From Hippophae tibetana (Eukaryota > Streptophyta > Magnoliopsida > Rosales > Elaeagnaceae): a DNA stretch of 64,000 nucleotides. Location of the stretch: positions 111,817,398 to 111,881,397 of the forward strand of contig CM072810.1 of the NCBI GenBank assembly GCA_037013495.1. The letters are read 5' to 3'. Positions within the stretch are counted from its first letter, which is position 1; every line of letters begins with the position of its first letter. The notes under the pieces were generated by a model, which worked only from the letters and a program-made list of their open reading frames with translations, had not been told where the DNA came from and did no database searches. This document shows positions 1 through 11,510 of the stretch, piece after piece. The position numbers were made by a program, and so were the translations under genes.

Positions 1-529
1 TTAGTGCACAAAAATGTTTATAATATATTTAGCAGCATAGAGGTGGAATTACTGTTCCAATAAGGTTTTTAAGATTTGGTGAAAAATGTTACAGAAGCGC
101 ATACACGACTTATGTACAATTTGTACATGACTCATTTATTACATAACTCATGTATAACTTGTAAATTAGTCAAATCCTACAATTTTGGAACAACTTCCAC
201 ATAATCTCCCAAAATCTATCCTCAAAATGTGCATAAACTGCTCTTACAAAAGATATAGAAAATAACATGGTAATGTTTCCTACTCGGCTGGGAAATCTTC
301 AGTATGTTTCACATCATCCTTAAACCATTTGGCTTTTGTGAAGTTGCTAAGCTGAAATCACATTCAAATTGAAATTTCAGTTTCTATCAAAGGAAATATC
401 AGAGCAACTAAAAGAAAATAAATGATTCTCAATAACTATTAATTTTGAGAAGTTTTGAACATGCTCAATGAAGAATTCTCAAAGTTTCAAAACAAAGATA
501 AGTGGGGTAGTACATATCAGCTTGCAGAA

Positions 530-965
530 AGCTCAAATCCCCAATAGTTTTTGGGAAAGACTAGCAGAGGGAGTTTTTAAGCTAAACATGGATGCATCGC
601 TGAGGAAGGAAAGTGATAAGGTGGGATTGGGGATGATTGCGAGGGATTGGGGATGATTGTGAGGGATTGGGATGGTGAGATGATTTGGGACATTGCTACT
701 GATGTAGATTGGCAGTGGAGCTAGTGTGGGTTAAGGTGTGTTTTGAATCAGATTCCTTGCAGGTTGACTCTTATAAATAACAAAAGTGACTGTCTTGTAG
801 CAGGGAGGGTAGTGATTGACGAGATTATAAGGTTAAGCCAAGCAAAGGAGTTTTCTTTTCAACCTAGGCCAAGAGTCACGAATCAGGCTATAGATGCAAT
901 AGCAGCCTTTGCTGTTAATTTAGATGAAGAGATATTGTATCTTTCCAAACTTTCTTTTAGATATT
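530..965 (+). pseudogene. RNase H-like (RVT_3-type) domain fragment
   Basis: The plus strand encodes pieces of the RNase H-like domain found in LINE polyproteins and in many small plant proteins. A first piece (about 540-660) reads F-K-L-N-M-D-A-S-L followed by V-G-L-G-M-I-A-R-D, the first catalytic-strand pattern. A second piece (about 735-960) reads L-I-N-N-K-S-D-C and then V-T-N-Q-A-I-D-A-I-A near the end of the domain. A 20-base tandem repeat at 621-680 sits between them and scrambles the frame. No reverse transcriptase lies beside it, so it could be a LINE tail or a decayed host gene. It is not functional as read. The family call rests on remembered motif patterns. Confidence 0.5.
621..680. 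repeat. 20-bp tandem repeat, three copies
   Basis: A G-rich 20-base unit (gagggattggggatgattgt and close variants) occurs at 621-640, 641-660 and, more degraded, 661-680. It lies inside the RNase H-like fragment. Confidence 0.8.
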
Positions 966-1300
966 GTTTCTCAGGATGTACTCTCTTTGGAGATTTAATC
1001 TAATATACTCATTATTAAAATAAAAATAAAAACCAAAATGGTTGAACTTGTTGTAGATAGCAATTTGGGAAGTGGATTTATGTACCAAATTACATGAATG
1101 TGTATCTAAGAGAGTGTGTGTTTTTTTATTCTCTTATGACCTTGGCAGCAAAAAAGTACTTTAGAATCAAACATAAAAAAATATCAAAAGTACTTTCAGG
1201 AATCAAAAAACACATTTTGTGCTTCCAAATAGAAGCATAAATTGTTCTCGTAAACATTTTATCTTTAAATAATTTTGATGGAAAGAACTTTTAACATATC

Positions 1301-2604
1301 CTAAGTATCTACTGTGTATGTGCAGATGCATACCATTGCAGAGCTCCCATGGGAGAACACAACATCAAAAGCACTAACAGAATGGTGAACAATGGGTTCA
1401 TCAACGCATTCTTCGTGAAGATAGCGTAAGCTGCTACCAATTTCTAGAGCAACACACCACCTAGTTCTCCACACCAGTTTTCCAGCCATGGCATTACCTA
1501 CAAGCTTATAAATTTCGTATATAGAAATTCTGACTCTCTTTCTCTATCATGCTAGGGCACACATAAAAACATTGATAAATTACAATGAAAATTTAGAACA
1601 ACATTTCAATTTTATGTTGAAGCATAATTAATTGCATGACATGATATTAATACACAAGAAAATTAAAAAAAATTGCATCCTTCAGGAAGTAGAAAATATA
1701 CTTTATAAGCCCTGACTTCTGAAAGTTCTTTTGTCAAAAATAAAATAAAATTCTTGAATGGTTCATAAGCATTTTTGCTGTCGTAAGCACTTTTGAATGA
1801 CCTCAAAAGCAAAAACAAACAAACCGTTCAAATTTTAAAAGAAAACTGAAAGAAAGAACATTGTACAATGAAAAATGGGTCAAATTTGAAGTAAACAGAA
1901 CATACATATGTACATATGGATTGAATAGACATGTTCCACTTCTAAATTCTAATTAGCAGAAAAACCATATAGACGATAATAGCAAAAGTAATTGCATAAT
2001 GCCATTCTATTTCATCAGTAGCCTACTTACCTCTAGATTTATCTTTTTTTAATAAGAAGTTCGCATACTGAGCAGAAGAGAGTTTATTAAAAAGAATAAA
2101 CAAGTGTAATTATTCTTACATTGCAGGTTCATTTCGAGGGTACCCCCACAAGGGTAGTCAAAAATCAAGAATGGAGAAGCATCATTACAGCAATATCCCA
2201 CAAGATTCACAATATTGCGATGGCGTAGACGCGATAATATCTTTAATATTGACCGGAAGCGCTTGTCATTTTCATTGAAGCAATGAACTAGAATAGGTGT
2301 TTCTTGTAGTAAACCTTGATAAATTTTAATTTCATTCATTTCTATCACGATATTTTCATAAGAAAGGCCATTTTGTGATATTTTGAAGTTCATCTCCCAA
2401 AAACAATCTTGGAAAACCACTCCTCCAAGATAGTGGATACCAACAAGGACTGAGGTCAGGAGGAAGTGGTTCAGTTGAAGATTCATCTTCAAAGTAATCA
2501 GAGAAACTTTGATCATGTTGTGTAGATTTAGATAGCATTAAGGTAGCTTCTTCTTTTCCTTTCATTATTGCAACATTGCAGCTTACATGTCCAAATATAT
2601 ACAC
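1301..2604 (-). pseudogene. Receptor-kinase-like gene fragment (two exons)
   Basis: Two minus-strand blocks look like part of one protein-kinase-like gene. The upstream block (about 2604-2120) has an N-lobe-like stretch: I-K-I-Y-Q-G-L-L, then R-L-R-H-R-N-I-V-N-L-V-G-Y, then F-L-I-F-D-Y-P-C-G-G-T-L-E. It ends at a good donor (GT at 2119-2118). The second block starts after an AG at 1499-1498 and continues in frame: N-A-M-A-G-K-L-V-W, then L-R-Y-L-H-E-E-C, then I-V-H-H-S-V in the catalytic-loop position. The catalytic Asp is absent, the upstream block has a frame break near 2400-2500, and no DFG, APE or C-lobe follows. It is best read as a truncated pseudogene. A natural pseudokinase is possible because some plant relatives also lack the Asp. 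Confidence 0.55.
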
Positions 2605-2898
2605 TGTCTTTCTTCAAGTGACTGACCAAAAAAAGAGGTATAAAACTTCAAACTTCACTTGGACCTTTAAAGAACATTTGTAAAATTAAGAACTAGGTTC
2701 TTGTTGATAATAATTAAATGTTAATAAAATGAAATTCTTATTATTCTTGACTATTAATAAGAAGAGAACAAGAACACTTTTTTTTCTTCTCTTATAGTTT
2801 TTCTTCATTTGAATCATAAGAAAGTTTTTTTTTTCAATTTTACTCCATTTAAAAAACTGAATTTTTTCACCTTTCAATTTTAGCATCATTTTGATTAT

Positions 2899-3093
2899 AT
2901 TGATATCCTTTCATTCTATTACATAACCATTCATATTATTTTATTATTCTACAAAGCAAGTTTTATTTTGATTATATTGTTCAAACCAACATAGTAATTG
3001 ATATCCTTTCATTCTATTATATAGTCATTTATATTATTTTATTATATAACCGTTTATATTATTTTATTATTCTACAAATCAAACATGACCTAA
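2899..3093. repeat. Duplicated A+T-rich repeat, possibly Tourist-like MITE remnant
   Basis: Two related blocks (about 2899-2960 and 2999-3090) share a ttgatatcctttcattctat start and an attattctacaaa end. Read on the minus strand, the outer edge (ggtcatgtttgatttgtag) resembles the ends of plant Tourist/PIF-Harbinger MITEs and abuts TAA at 3091-3093, the usual Harbinger target. No opposite terminal repeat was found, so this is at most one end or a decayed copy. Confidence 0.35.
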
Positions 3094-4560
3094 TGGATTA
3101 TACACGTCATACTTATCTAATACAATCCAACGAGCATTATTGCTATATGTTTCTTCAATTGTCAAACTTTTGGAACAAAATCCTTCCAATTTCACCTGCA
3201 TAGTAAATACAATTACTAGAATAATACGTTATAAATAGGGTAATAATATTGGGACAATTAATTTTGTTATTGTTACATTATGAATATATAAAATATCTAT
3301 TTTATCTTCATTATTAATTATCTTAATGTCATTATTATTGAATAAAAAAATTATTCTCGTGACGATAACAATTTTGTTTGTGTCAATATCGTTACACTAT
3401 AAATATTATGTATTAATATATAGATGAAACCACCAAACAAACCTTATTATTTTTGCATCTTTCCTAGAATGTTTGGAGGCTACTTTGATATTGTAATCTT
3501 CTTTCCTCAATCTCTTCTTCAAGCTTTCTAGGATTCCAATCACCTTGCCCCTCAAACTCTACTCCTTCTAAAAAGACAAGAAACCCTTTTAAGCATTCTA
3601 AAAAACAAAGAAATTTGAGCAAGAAATCAATAGATCAACGCTCATGAGAAATATCAAACCAACGTATGCATATGACTTGGTGGTTGTCACATTAGGTTCT
3701 AACTTATCTTTTGAATTCCTTTTAGTCCCTGCATAAATTGAAAACCAAGTAATCACCATTATTAAACTAGGTCAAAGTATAATCTAATCATTTAACTTTT
3801 TACTTTTTTATAATTTAGTTCTACTATGTATTCCTAACTTTTAATTCGATCAATTTTATCTATAATTTTTACTCATTTAAATAATTTAGTCCAATATCTT
3901 TGACCAAATTAGTCCACAATCTTTCCCAAATTAAAGCATCGAAAACTAAATCTATCGGACCACTTTACCAAATTGATACTTAGTCTAAAAATTACTCATG
4001 GACATTTACACAACAAACACTTTATAGGCATGAAGGATACGATCCAGATCAACATTATATAAATGAACATAGAATGCCAAATTAGTAATTTTCTATAATA
4101 AATTTGATTATTATTAAAGTCTTACATATTCCAGAGATGCCATTGCTGATGCTCATGAGAAACTTAAAAGGTAGGCATGAAATCTTATCATCAATTTCAC
4201 GATGTAGAAGAAGCTCATGTAAAATTCCCAAGACAAGAATGGTGTCTTTAGGTCGAACAATGTGTTTGAGAGCCCATTCAAGAGGGTCCCATGTTGCTTG
4301 CTTTGCTAGCGCCCATTACAACAATCACAGTCTTTTTTGGGGTTAAAACTAATTTGGAATCCATCTTTTCAGTTTCTGAGGATGATCATGAAGTAGAGAA
4401 GATGTGAAAAAAGATTGAATATTTTGAGATCTATATGAATGTTTTTATTATTTGGGATTTGTCGTAGTTGATTCTACTTTGTCTAACAATGTCATTTGTT
4501 AGTCATTATCGTTGCTAGCTAGACTTTAGTCCTAGTTTGTTTGGAGGAACGATTTGTACA

Positions 4561-4620
4561 AAGCCTCCTCTCGTTATTTTCTTAAAAGCCTCCTCTCGTT
4601 ATTTTCTTAAAAGCCTCCGC
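4561..4620. repeat. 25-bp tandem repeat
   Basis: A 25-base unit beginning aagcctcctctcgttatttt starts at 4561 and 4586, with a third partial copy at 4611. Confidence 0.85.
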
Positions 4621-6171
4621 ATTTTGTTTCATCTGCTGTATTTTTATTTTTTTTGTGCAAAGCCGCCTCGTTATTTTTATTCTTTTTGAAATAGGCATAT
4701 AAAACTTCAATAATCATCTCAAACATGAGTCATTACCGAGTTGGTAATCAAACTGAAAAAATTGAGCAATAAAATGTGAACAAGAAAAATTAGCAACTTT
4801 TTCCCTTTAATGGAATTTTTCCCAAACACCATCCTCTCATAAACAAATGCGATAAAAATTACAGGATTGAAAACACACTAAATAAAGTTTATCAGTTTAT
4901 GTGGCTAATGAAACCCTCTCAGGCAATTTGGTGAATCAGTCATAATTTATGTTACTTTGTGAATTAACGGGTAAGCGGCATGACATGAATACCTCTTACT
5001 CGGACACTTGAATTTAGTATAATTTACATAATTATAAAAATAGGTGTGTCCAACACCTAAACAGGTATCTAAAAATTAGGAAGATATTGAGAGCATAGAT
5101 TTATCTGGGAGTGCATATGCTATTATGTTGAATGCAGAAAAGTCCCCATACAAACAGCTAGTGTATCTTTATGAAGGGCTTGCAGTGATTTCTAGACACT
5201 ATGATGTAAGGCTGGTGGTTCAATACTGTCATAAAAATATAGTCTGTTTGTTTTTACTTCTGAGACTATCTTTTTGACAGCACAAAAATGCTTTAAGAAA
5301 AAAATTATCCGGAGCTTTCAACACTTCAAAAACACATTTTGTGGTTGCTAACAAAATATACCTTTTCCAAAATCCTTTTCTTTTTCTTTTTTCCTTTTCT
5401 GAAATCGTGTCTTAAAATACTCTGAAAATAAACTCTTAGCTTCACGGCTCACAAAGTTACAAACAACACTTTTTTTGACTTGAGAAAGGTATACACGTTT
5501 TTAAAGGAACAATATCATTTGATTTTAAAACCACACTAACGAATACCATCTAAGCTATTGGCTCAACGGAGCTTCCCTCATGTTCTATGTACATAAACAT
5601 AGTTGGCTAGTAGCAGATGTTAAAACCCTACTGTCCTTGTTTCGCATGGATGACATCATTGTAGTTCTCAATATGAAGGAACTTTTCAGCTCAAGCCCGT
5701 CAAAATGAAACTTTATTACATCTAGACTGTATTAATGCAATAAAAATACAATGGTAAGAAGTCTTTTATATGTATGCATAAAGTAATTCAAAAACGAACA
5801 TGAATAACTTTTTTTCATACATGAGAATAATAAAGCAAAATAAATAAATAAATAAATCATCTGCTTCATATTGGAGAAATAAAAAGCAACAACAATGGAC
5901 AATCATCATATTTAAGGTCATGTCCATGATAAATATTAGCATGCAATATGAGAAAAGTATGAAGCAAACAAACCAACTTTGTCAGAGAGCCTTATTTCAG
6001 AGAAGAAATCAACGAGCCACAACATTCACTGAGAAAGCATCTAAAAAATACTACTCCAAATTTTGACATCCAAGTCTTCTACTTATACCTTTTCATCCAT
6101 GGCTTAAGTTCATAATGTGAAGAAATGAATATGTGTATGTAAAGTGAGTAACAAAACAGAGACACACCATC

Positions 6172-7095
6172 TCAGTTGCCATTGATCCTCTCTATAACAC
6201 TAATAAGACCTTGAGTTCCAAGTTTCCCATCTCCATTAGCAACCATTGCAGAAAAGAGCTGCTTGCACAATGCAGCTCCTGGCAAGACCACAACTTTCTC
6301 GTCCTCACCACCCTCCACAACATCCACTCCCATCCCTAAGTCTTTTACCATGTATTCAGCAAACCCACCGGGCTCGAAGTCCCTCGAAATCATCCTCTCC
6401 CCAAACAACTCCATCACCATTGACCCTGCTGCTCCCCCTTTTATTGCCTCAATGAACTGCTTTACATTCAACCCAGCTTGTTTCGCAAACACCATCCCCT
6501 CACTCAATCCTAACAAATTAGCTCCTACAGTAATCTGATTAGCTATCTTGCAACTTTGTCCACATCCTGCTTGACCCACATATGTTACCTTTCCCAAAAT
6601 TTTAAACAATGGTGATAACCATTCAACAACTGCAGCATCACCGCCAGCAAATATAGCCAATTTCCCATCTCTAGCACCTATATCGCCACCTGACACCGGT
6701 GCATCCACTGAGCAACAGAATTTACCCCGGGCAGCCTCAAATATCTCCTTTGCAAGTTCAGGATGACTACTTGTCGTGTCAATAATAACAGAATTGGGAT
6801 TTAAACCAACAAGAATGCCGTTACTTTTCTCTAAGACAATCGATCGAACATCTGATGGGTGTCCTAACATTGTGAAGACGACGTCACTTAAAGTGGCAAC
6901 TTCAGATGGGGAATTCACAAGGCGAGCTCCTTGAGATTTTAAGGGAAGTGACTTTGATGGGGTGCGAGAGTAGATGGTGAGAGAGTAGCCGGCAGAGAGG
7001 AGGCGAGAAGCCATCGCAGCACCCATTACACCTATGCCAATCCACCCGATACGGGTTTGGTTTGGAGTAATGGGATTGGGATAAGGAGTTCCCAT
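6172..7095 (-). CDS. 3-hydroxyisobutyrate dehydrogenase-like protein (beta-HAD family)
   Basis: An intronless gene of 307 residues from the chosen start. The N-terminus carries the Rossmann dinucleotide-binding pattern G-W-I-G-I-G-V-M-G-A-A-M-A. The middle has the family substrate-binding loop D-A-P-V-S-G-G-D-I-G-A-R-D-G, and the catalytic-lysine helix reads G-C-G-Q-S-C-K-I-A-N-Q. The C-terminal half is the all-helical 6-phosphogluconate-dehydrogenase-like domain. The family oxidises or reduces short beta-hydroxy acids and semialdehydes with NAD(P); the closest plant group is annotated as probable 3-hydroxyisobutyrate dehydrogenase-like 1-3. An in-frame ATG at 7110 would add five residues, but M-G-T-P-Y-P matches how that plant group starts. 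Substrate and compartment cannot be read from the sequence; no clear targeting peptide is seen. Confidence 0.9.
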   Translation of the reverse strand: MGTPYPNPITPNQTRIGWIGIGVMGAAMASRLLSAGYSLTIYSRTPSKSLPLKSQGARLVNSPSEVATLSDVVFTMLGHPSDVRSIVLEKSNGILVGLNPNSVIIDTTSSHPELAKEIFEAARGKFCCSVDAPVSGGDIGARDGKLAIFAGGDAAVVEWLSPLFKILGKVTYVGQAGCGQSCKIANQITVGANLLGLSEGMVFAKQAGLNVKQFIEAIKGGAAGSMVMELFGERMISRDFEPGGFAEYMVKDLGMGVDVVEGGEDEKVVVLPGAALCKQLFSAMVANGDGKLGTQGLISVIERINGN

Positions 7096-7938
7096 GTGGA
7101 GAAGAAGCAAAGGAAGCTAAGTTTGAAGGTGGGTTTTACTCAGAATTTGGGGAACCACCACCTACCCGTGTTCTCTTGCTCATTGACCAGAACCAAACCC
7201 CGATATTCGTTAGGAGTTTTTCTTCTAGGCAACAAGTTTTGAACGTCTGTCATTTTCATAGATATCAGTTATATAATTATTGATGAAAAGTATATTAAAT
7301 CTTATAATTTTTTAGTAATTTATAAATTATATATTATTAATTTTATTTTTGTGAAAAATTAACAATTTTAATTATATAATTATTAATATGAGTATTTTTC
7401 GTACATCAAAATTATTAAAATTAAATATTTATAATATCATAATTTTTATATTATAGTGTCTAATTTTTATATATAACAAGATTATAAGTGTCATATTTAA
7501 AAATTACGAAATTAAAATCTTCATTTATACATAATAACAACGAAATTAAAATCCTCATTTATTAACTACTGTGATATTTTTTTTTTTAAATTATGAACAT
7601 TAATATTCGATGTAATAATTATGAAAATAAATTGATTAAATCAAATAATTACTAGAATTCTAATATATTGCTTCCTTTTTTGTTTTTTACAAGGAAATAT
7701 TTTACTATATAGAATGGTTGATGTATAGTTAGATAAAGTTCCGACAATTTTGTAAGTTATAATGCTTGGGACAACCTCATTTTAAACAATACTCACAGCC
7801 TAATTAACAAGAATAATTATTGGCTGTATTTTCAAAACCACCTAGATTGAACTAAAATATCACAACCTTGAGGTCCAAGATTGGCATTTCAGAGTCAATT
7901 TGCCAACCGTGCGTAACATATTCTCATGTCCCAACCTC

Positions 7939-7951
7939 CCACGTGACGTGG
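7939..7951. promoter_or_regulatory. Compound ACGT-core site (G-box plus TGACGTGG)
   Basis: CCACGTGACGTGG contains a G-box (CACGTG) overlapping TGACGTGG, a core recognised by plant bZIP factors. It lies about 840 bp upstream of the dehydrogenase start, in a relatively G+C-rich patch of an A+T-rich spacer. Which gene it serves, if any, is inference. Confidence 0.35.
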
Positions 7952-9371
7952 AAAACGTTTGAAAAATCTCTTCGTTAAAAAGGTACACATTACTCCTATT
8001 ATTTTATGGTAGTCCCTCATTTCTTTAAAAGATACACATTAGTTCAAATACTTCATGAGAAATAAAACATTAAAAAAAATCTCCATTAAACTAACAAGGA
8101 TAAAATAGTTATTTTTTATACCTATAAAAATAATCATTACACGGTTACATATGTGACAAGTTTGCACCTACATCACTTCTATGATTTCCCGTGATATAAT
8201 TATATAGAAAAATTAATCATTTCACTATTTTTCAAAATAATTATACCATGTGTCATGTTATAAGCGGTATGGTTGTAAAAATATTTACAAATGGGCAACA
8301 ACATTACTTTTCATTAAGCAGACACATGACAAGCAATTACAATAAATTAAACTTATGTATATTTTTTCATAAAATAAGTACTAGGAAAGTAATACCTAAA
8401 AACAAAAGGACAACGTACCTTTTTAATGAACAGAGGAATCTAGGCATTGCACATCCCTCCTCTAATGGGCTTGTTGTATTTCACGCTTCATGATCTGCTC
8501 AATTGCTTCACAAGCATTGATTGTCCATCTTACTAAACTGATCACAACATTGAAGAAATTGCTCTCTTGAGTTATCCATTCCCCCGAGTAAAAAAGACAT
8601 CCATGATAGCATCCCTTAAGAGTTTCTCACAACCGCTCACCTCCTACCTCTCCATTTGGCAACGGCAGTGCGAGCTGGTTCCATCATATTCATCATCAAT
8701 CTTCACAGTCAGCACAGTGGTTTTGTAGGCACAGGTGCCCACAATAAGAACTGCCAAATGGCTGCTACCTTCTAGGATTGACACTGATATAATGGCCATT
8801 GTTAATTATTAATTAACTTTGAATCCTTGTTTGTGTTTGGTGTGCGTGGAGGTGATGGTGGGTAATTTATAATTGTATTTGACCTGTGCATTGGTAGGTG
8901 GATGGTGAAGGAATGGTGTGACTAAGCTTGGATTGATGGCTTTGCTTCTGCTTCCACCTAGAGACTTCATGCAGATGCAGCCAATATCATTTGCTTGTTT
9001 GTTCTTCAAACTACCCGGTTTGGCTCAGTTTCATTTCCACCAAATTAGGACTAAAAAGCATAGTATGATAATAAAAGAAAAATACAATAAAAATATAATT
9101 GAGCAATAGAAGTCCTATCAAAACCAAGAATCCAAGAGCTCACCTTTACAACATTGTTGACTTGTGGTTTTGAAAACCTCAAAGGCTCTGTAGTAATTTT
9201 CCCATTACATATTCGTAAGAACTTGTTTGTTTGATATACTGATAATCCAGTCTTACGTAAGAATTTTTCTTTTTCTTTTAGAGACAATACGATAAATGTT
9301 CAACTATTCCAGGCATAGTTTATGATAACAATCTTCTAATTCCAAAAACTCTAACTCACTGTGTGTTTCAG

Positions 9372-9394
9372 ATATATATATATATATATATATA
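9372..9394. repeat. (AT)n microsatellite
   Basis: About 11 AT units immediately downstream of the PPR stop codon, in its presumed 3' UTR. Confidence 0.9.
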
Positions 9395-9395
9395 A

Positions 9396-11414
9396 TCACC
9401 AATAATCTCCACATGAACATGATCCATCAATAAAGTGATGAAACCTATTGACATCTCTAACTATTATCTCCCTTCCATATATCTTTGATATGAATTTGAT
9501 GGCTGTGTGACAATCTCCACAAATTCGAAGATTCTTCGTCACTCGAAGTACTGCTCTAGGATCAGTGTTAAGAAGTCCAAAAGTGATGGCTAGCTTTTCA
9601 CTATGAGTATTTAGGTTAAACTCTTTCTCTTCCTCGCTAATATCATGCAAAACAAAACTAGTATCAGGTATATAACCAGCTGCTTTAATCTTCTCAGGCA
9701 GTGTTTCCAACAACATATAAATTTCCTTTGCCTGAAAATGAGAGGTGTCTCCACCAAGAAACATATGAGCTTTCCCATTAATCTCAATCCAACTACATCC
9801 CGGATTTTTCTTCATGCCTTGTGACTTTGCAAGAGCTCTTAGATTGTCCACTTCCTTCCACAACCCAATTTCAGCATACATATTTGAGAGAAGGACATAA
9901 TTGCCACTGTTATTGGGTTCTAAAATAAAGAGCTTTTTAGCTGCAATCTCAGCCAGTTCCAAATTGTGGTGCTTTCGACAAGCAGCTAACAGCGCACCCC
10001 AAATGCTTGCACCGGGTTGCATTGGCATTCGATCAATGAGCTCTTTTGCTTTCACCAGTCTTCCGGCTCTACCAAGTAGGTCAACAACACAAGCATAATG
10101 TTCAACTCTTGGTTCTACAGAGAATACTATCTTCATATCGTTGAAGTATTTTAAGCCAGGATCAATAAGACCAGAATGACTGCATCCAGATAACAACGCT
10201 GTAAATGTGACATTATCGGGTCGAATCCTGGCTCTAATCATGTCCTCGAAAGTTGACACAGATTCTAATCCATGCCCGTGGGAGGCATAAGCTGTGATCA
10301 TTGTATTCCATGCGACCAAACCCTTTTCATTTTGAGGTAGTTTTTCAAAACAATGACAAGCATCAGCTAGACTTCCACATTTACCATACATTGCAACAAG
10401 AGCTGTCTGAACAGAGGCATTAGAATCTAAACCAATCCTACTAGCATAATCATGAATGCACCTACCATGCTCGAGTGCAGCAGAATGTGCACAAGCAGGT
10501 AGAACACTCATTATCGTTACCCAATTGGGTTTCACCTCTGAATCTTCTCTCAACATCTCATCAAACATAGCTAATGCTTGGTCTGCAAGCCCATTTTGAG
10601 TGTAACCTGATATCATAGCAGTCCAAGAAACAATGTTCCTACATACCATTCTCTCAAACAAATCCTCGGCAGCAAAAATCTCCCCGTCTTTCATGTACCC
10701 AGCAATCAATGCATTCCAAGATGAAATGTCTTTCACGGTCATTTTATCGAACACTTTTTGGGCATTACTTATTTCGCCACACTTCACATACATATCTATC
10801 AAAGAAGTTCCCACATACATATCAACCTCAAACCCAGCTCTCAAACTTAACCCATGAATACATTTTCCCATCCAAACATAGAACAAATCAGCACAAGACT
10901 TTAGAACAAATGGGTAAGTAAAATGATCACCATAAAATCCCAGGCAATGCATTTTTAAATAAGTTCCAATTGTTTTCTGAGGATACCCATGAAGAGTATA
11001 AGCTCTAATAATGGAATTATATAAAAGTGAAGATGTGTTATTAGTTTGATCAAAGATAGTAATAGCAGAATTAAGATCACCTGAACTTGCATACATTGCA
11101 ATCATCTTGGCACCAACAAAAGCATCGGGTTGAAGTCCATGTAAAACCAAAAGGGCATGGACTTGTTGGCCTAATTTCAAACAGTCATGACCGATTAAGA
11201 ACTTGAAAATAGCTGTATATGATGATAATTGAAATGGGTCTTTGTTTATGATCTGTTCTAAGAAAGGACTGAAAGTTGTTAACTTTGATGGTGGGGTATT
11301 AATCTTTTGAGCAGAGAAAGATAGAGATGACAGTGTGTTTCTGGGAATGACGGAATTGGAAATGAATTTGGGTTTTAATAAAAAAAGAGTTGAAACGCTT
11401 TGCCATTGAGACAT
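9396..11414 (-). CDS. PLS-class pentatricopeptide repeat protein with DYW domain
   Basis: An intronless 672-residue protein. Residues about 60-530 are PPR motifs in the P-L-S pattern; typical fragments are Y-N-S-I-I-R-A-Y-T, S-W-N-A-L-I-A-G-Y and S-W-T-A-M-I-S-G-Y. E and E+ motifs follow, and a complete DYW deaminase ends the protein in C-G-D-Y-W. Zinc and catalytic residues are all visible: H604-S-E606, C632-G-D-C635, H659-H660, and C666-S-C668. Such proteins bind organelle transcripts through the PPR tract and convert particular cytidines to uridine. The Ser/Phe-rich N-terminus (M-S-Q-W-Q-S-V-S-T-L-F) suits a mitochondrial or plastid transit peptide. Full length, no breaks. The RNA target cannot be deduced here, and I do not recognise the exact orthologue. 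A tRNA gene lies about 100 bp upstream on the same strand. Confidence 0.95.
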   Translation of the reverse strand: MSQWQSVSTLFLLKPKFISNSVIPRNTLSSLSFSAQKINTPPSKLTTFSPFLEQIINKDPFQLSSYTAIFKFLIGHDCLKLGQQVHALLVLHGLQPDAFVGAKMIAMYASSGDLNSAITIFDQTNNTSSLLYNSIIRAYTLHGYPQKTIGTYLKMHCLGFYGDHFTYPFVLKSCADLFYVWMGKCIHGLSLRAGFEVDMYVGTSLIDMYVKCGEISNAQKVFDKMTVKDISSWNALIAGYMKDGEIFAAEDLFERMVCRNIVSWTAMISGYTQNGLADQALAMFDEMLREDSEVKPNWVTIMSVLPACAHSAALEHGRCIHDYASRIGLDSNASVQTALVAMYGKCGSLADACHCFEKLPQNEKGLVAWNTMITAYASHGHGLESVSTFEDMIRARIRPDNVTFTALLSGCSHSGLIDPGLKYFNDMKIVFSVEPRVEHYACVVDLLGRAGRLVKAKELIDRMPMQPGASIWGALLAACRKHHNLELAEIAAKKLFILEPNNSGNYVLLSNMYAEIGLWKEVDNLRALAKSQGMKKNPGCSWIEINGKAHMFLGGDTSHFQAKEIYMLLETLPEKIKAAGYIPDTSFVLHDISEEEKEFNLNTHSEKLAITFGLLNTDPRAVLRVTKNLRICGDCHTAIKFISKIYGREIIVRDVNRFHHFIDGSCSCGDYW

Positions 11415-11498
11415 AGCGCCTATTTCAGTTTGAACCAGTAGGCATTATAGGACCATGAGTATGTACAGAGTTTACCGTAGCCTGTAAGAGAAAGAAGG

Positions 11499-11502
11499 AA
11501 AA
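11499..11502 (-). terminator. Pol III T-run terminator
   Basis: On the minus strand a TTTT run begins nine bases after the tRNA 3' end, a minimal RNA polymerase III stop. Confidence 0.6.
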
Positions 11503-11510
11503 TAAAGTAT

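Larger units (their letters stand above)
2605..6171. other. Intergenic region with degenerate repeats
   Basis: No supported gene in 3.5 kb. The stretch holds a duplicated Tourist-like sequence (2899-3093), a 25-bp tandem repeat (4561-4620), a possible dispersed repeat at about 4970-5085 that resembles one at about 14705-14840, and an AAAT microsatellite near 5840-5860. Short open frames around 4100-4350 show no recognisable domain. Confidence 0.6.
7252..9395. other. Intergenic region
   Basis: A+T-rich spacer between the dehydrogenase promoter and the end of the PPR gene. Apart from the ACGT site, it holds a less A+T-rich stretch at about 8430-8800. On the minus strand there, a short frame of about 50 codons starting near 8800 shows no domain I recognise. 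Two frames covering 8809-9287 look like chance. A TA dinucleotide run closes the region. Confidence 0.5.

Noticed and set aside
4104-4346. An 80-codon plus-strand frame in the 4.1-4.3 kb spacer.
   Set aside because: No recognisable domain, no supporting structure, and composition like its surroundings.
6246-6538. Two Ser/Pro/Leu-rich frames on the plus strand.
   Set aside because: They are antisense shadows of the dehydrogenase coding sequence.
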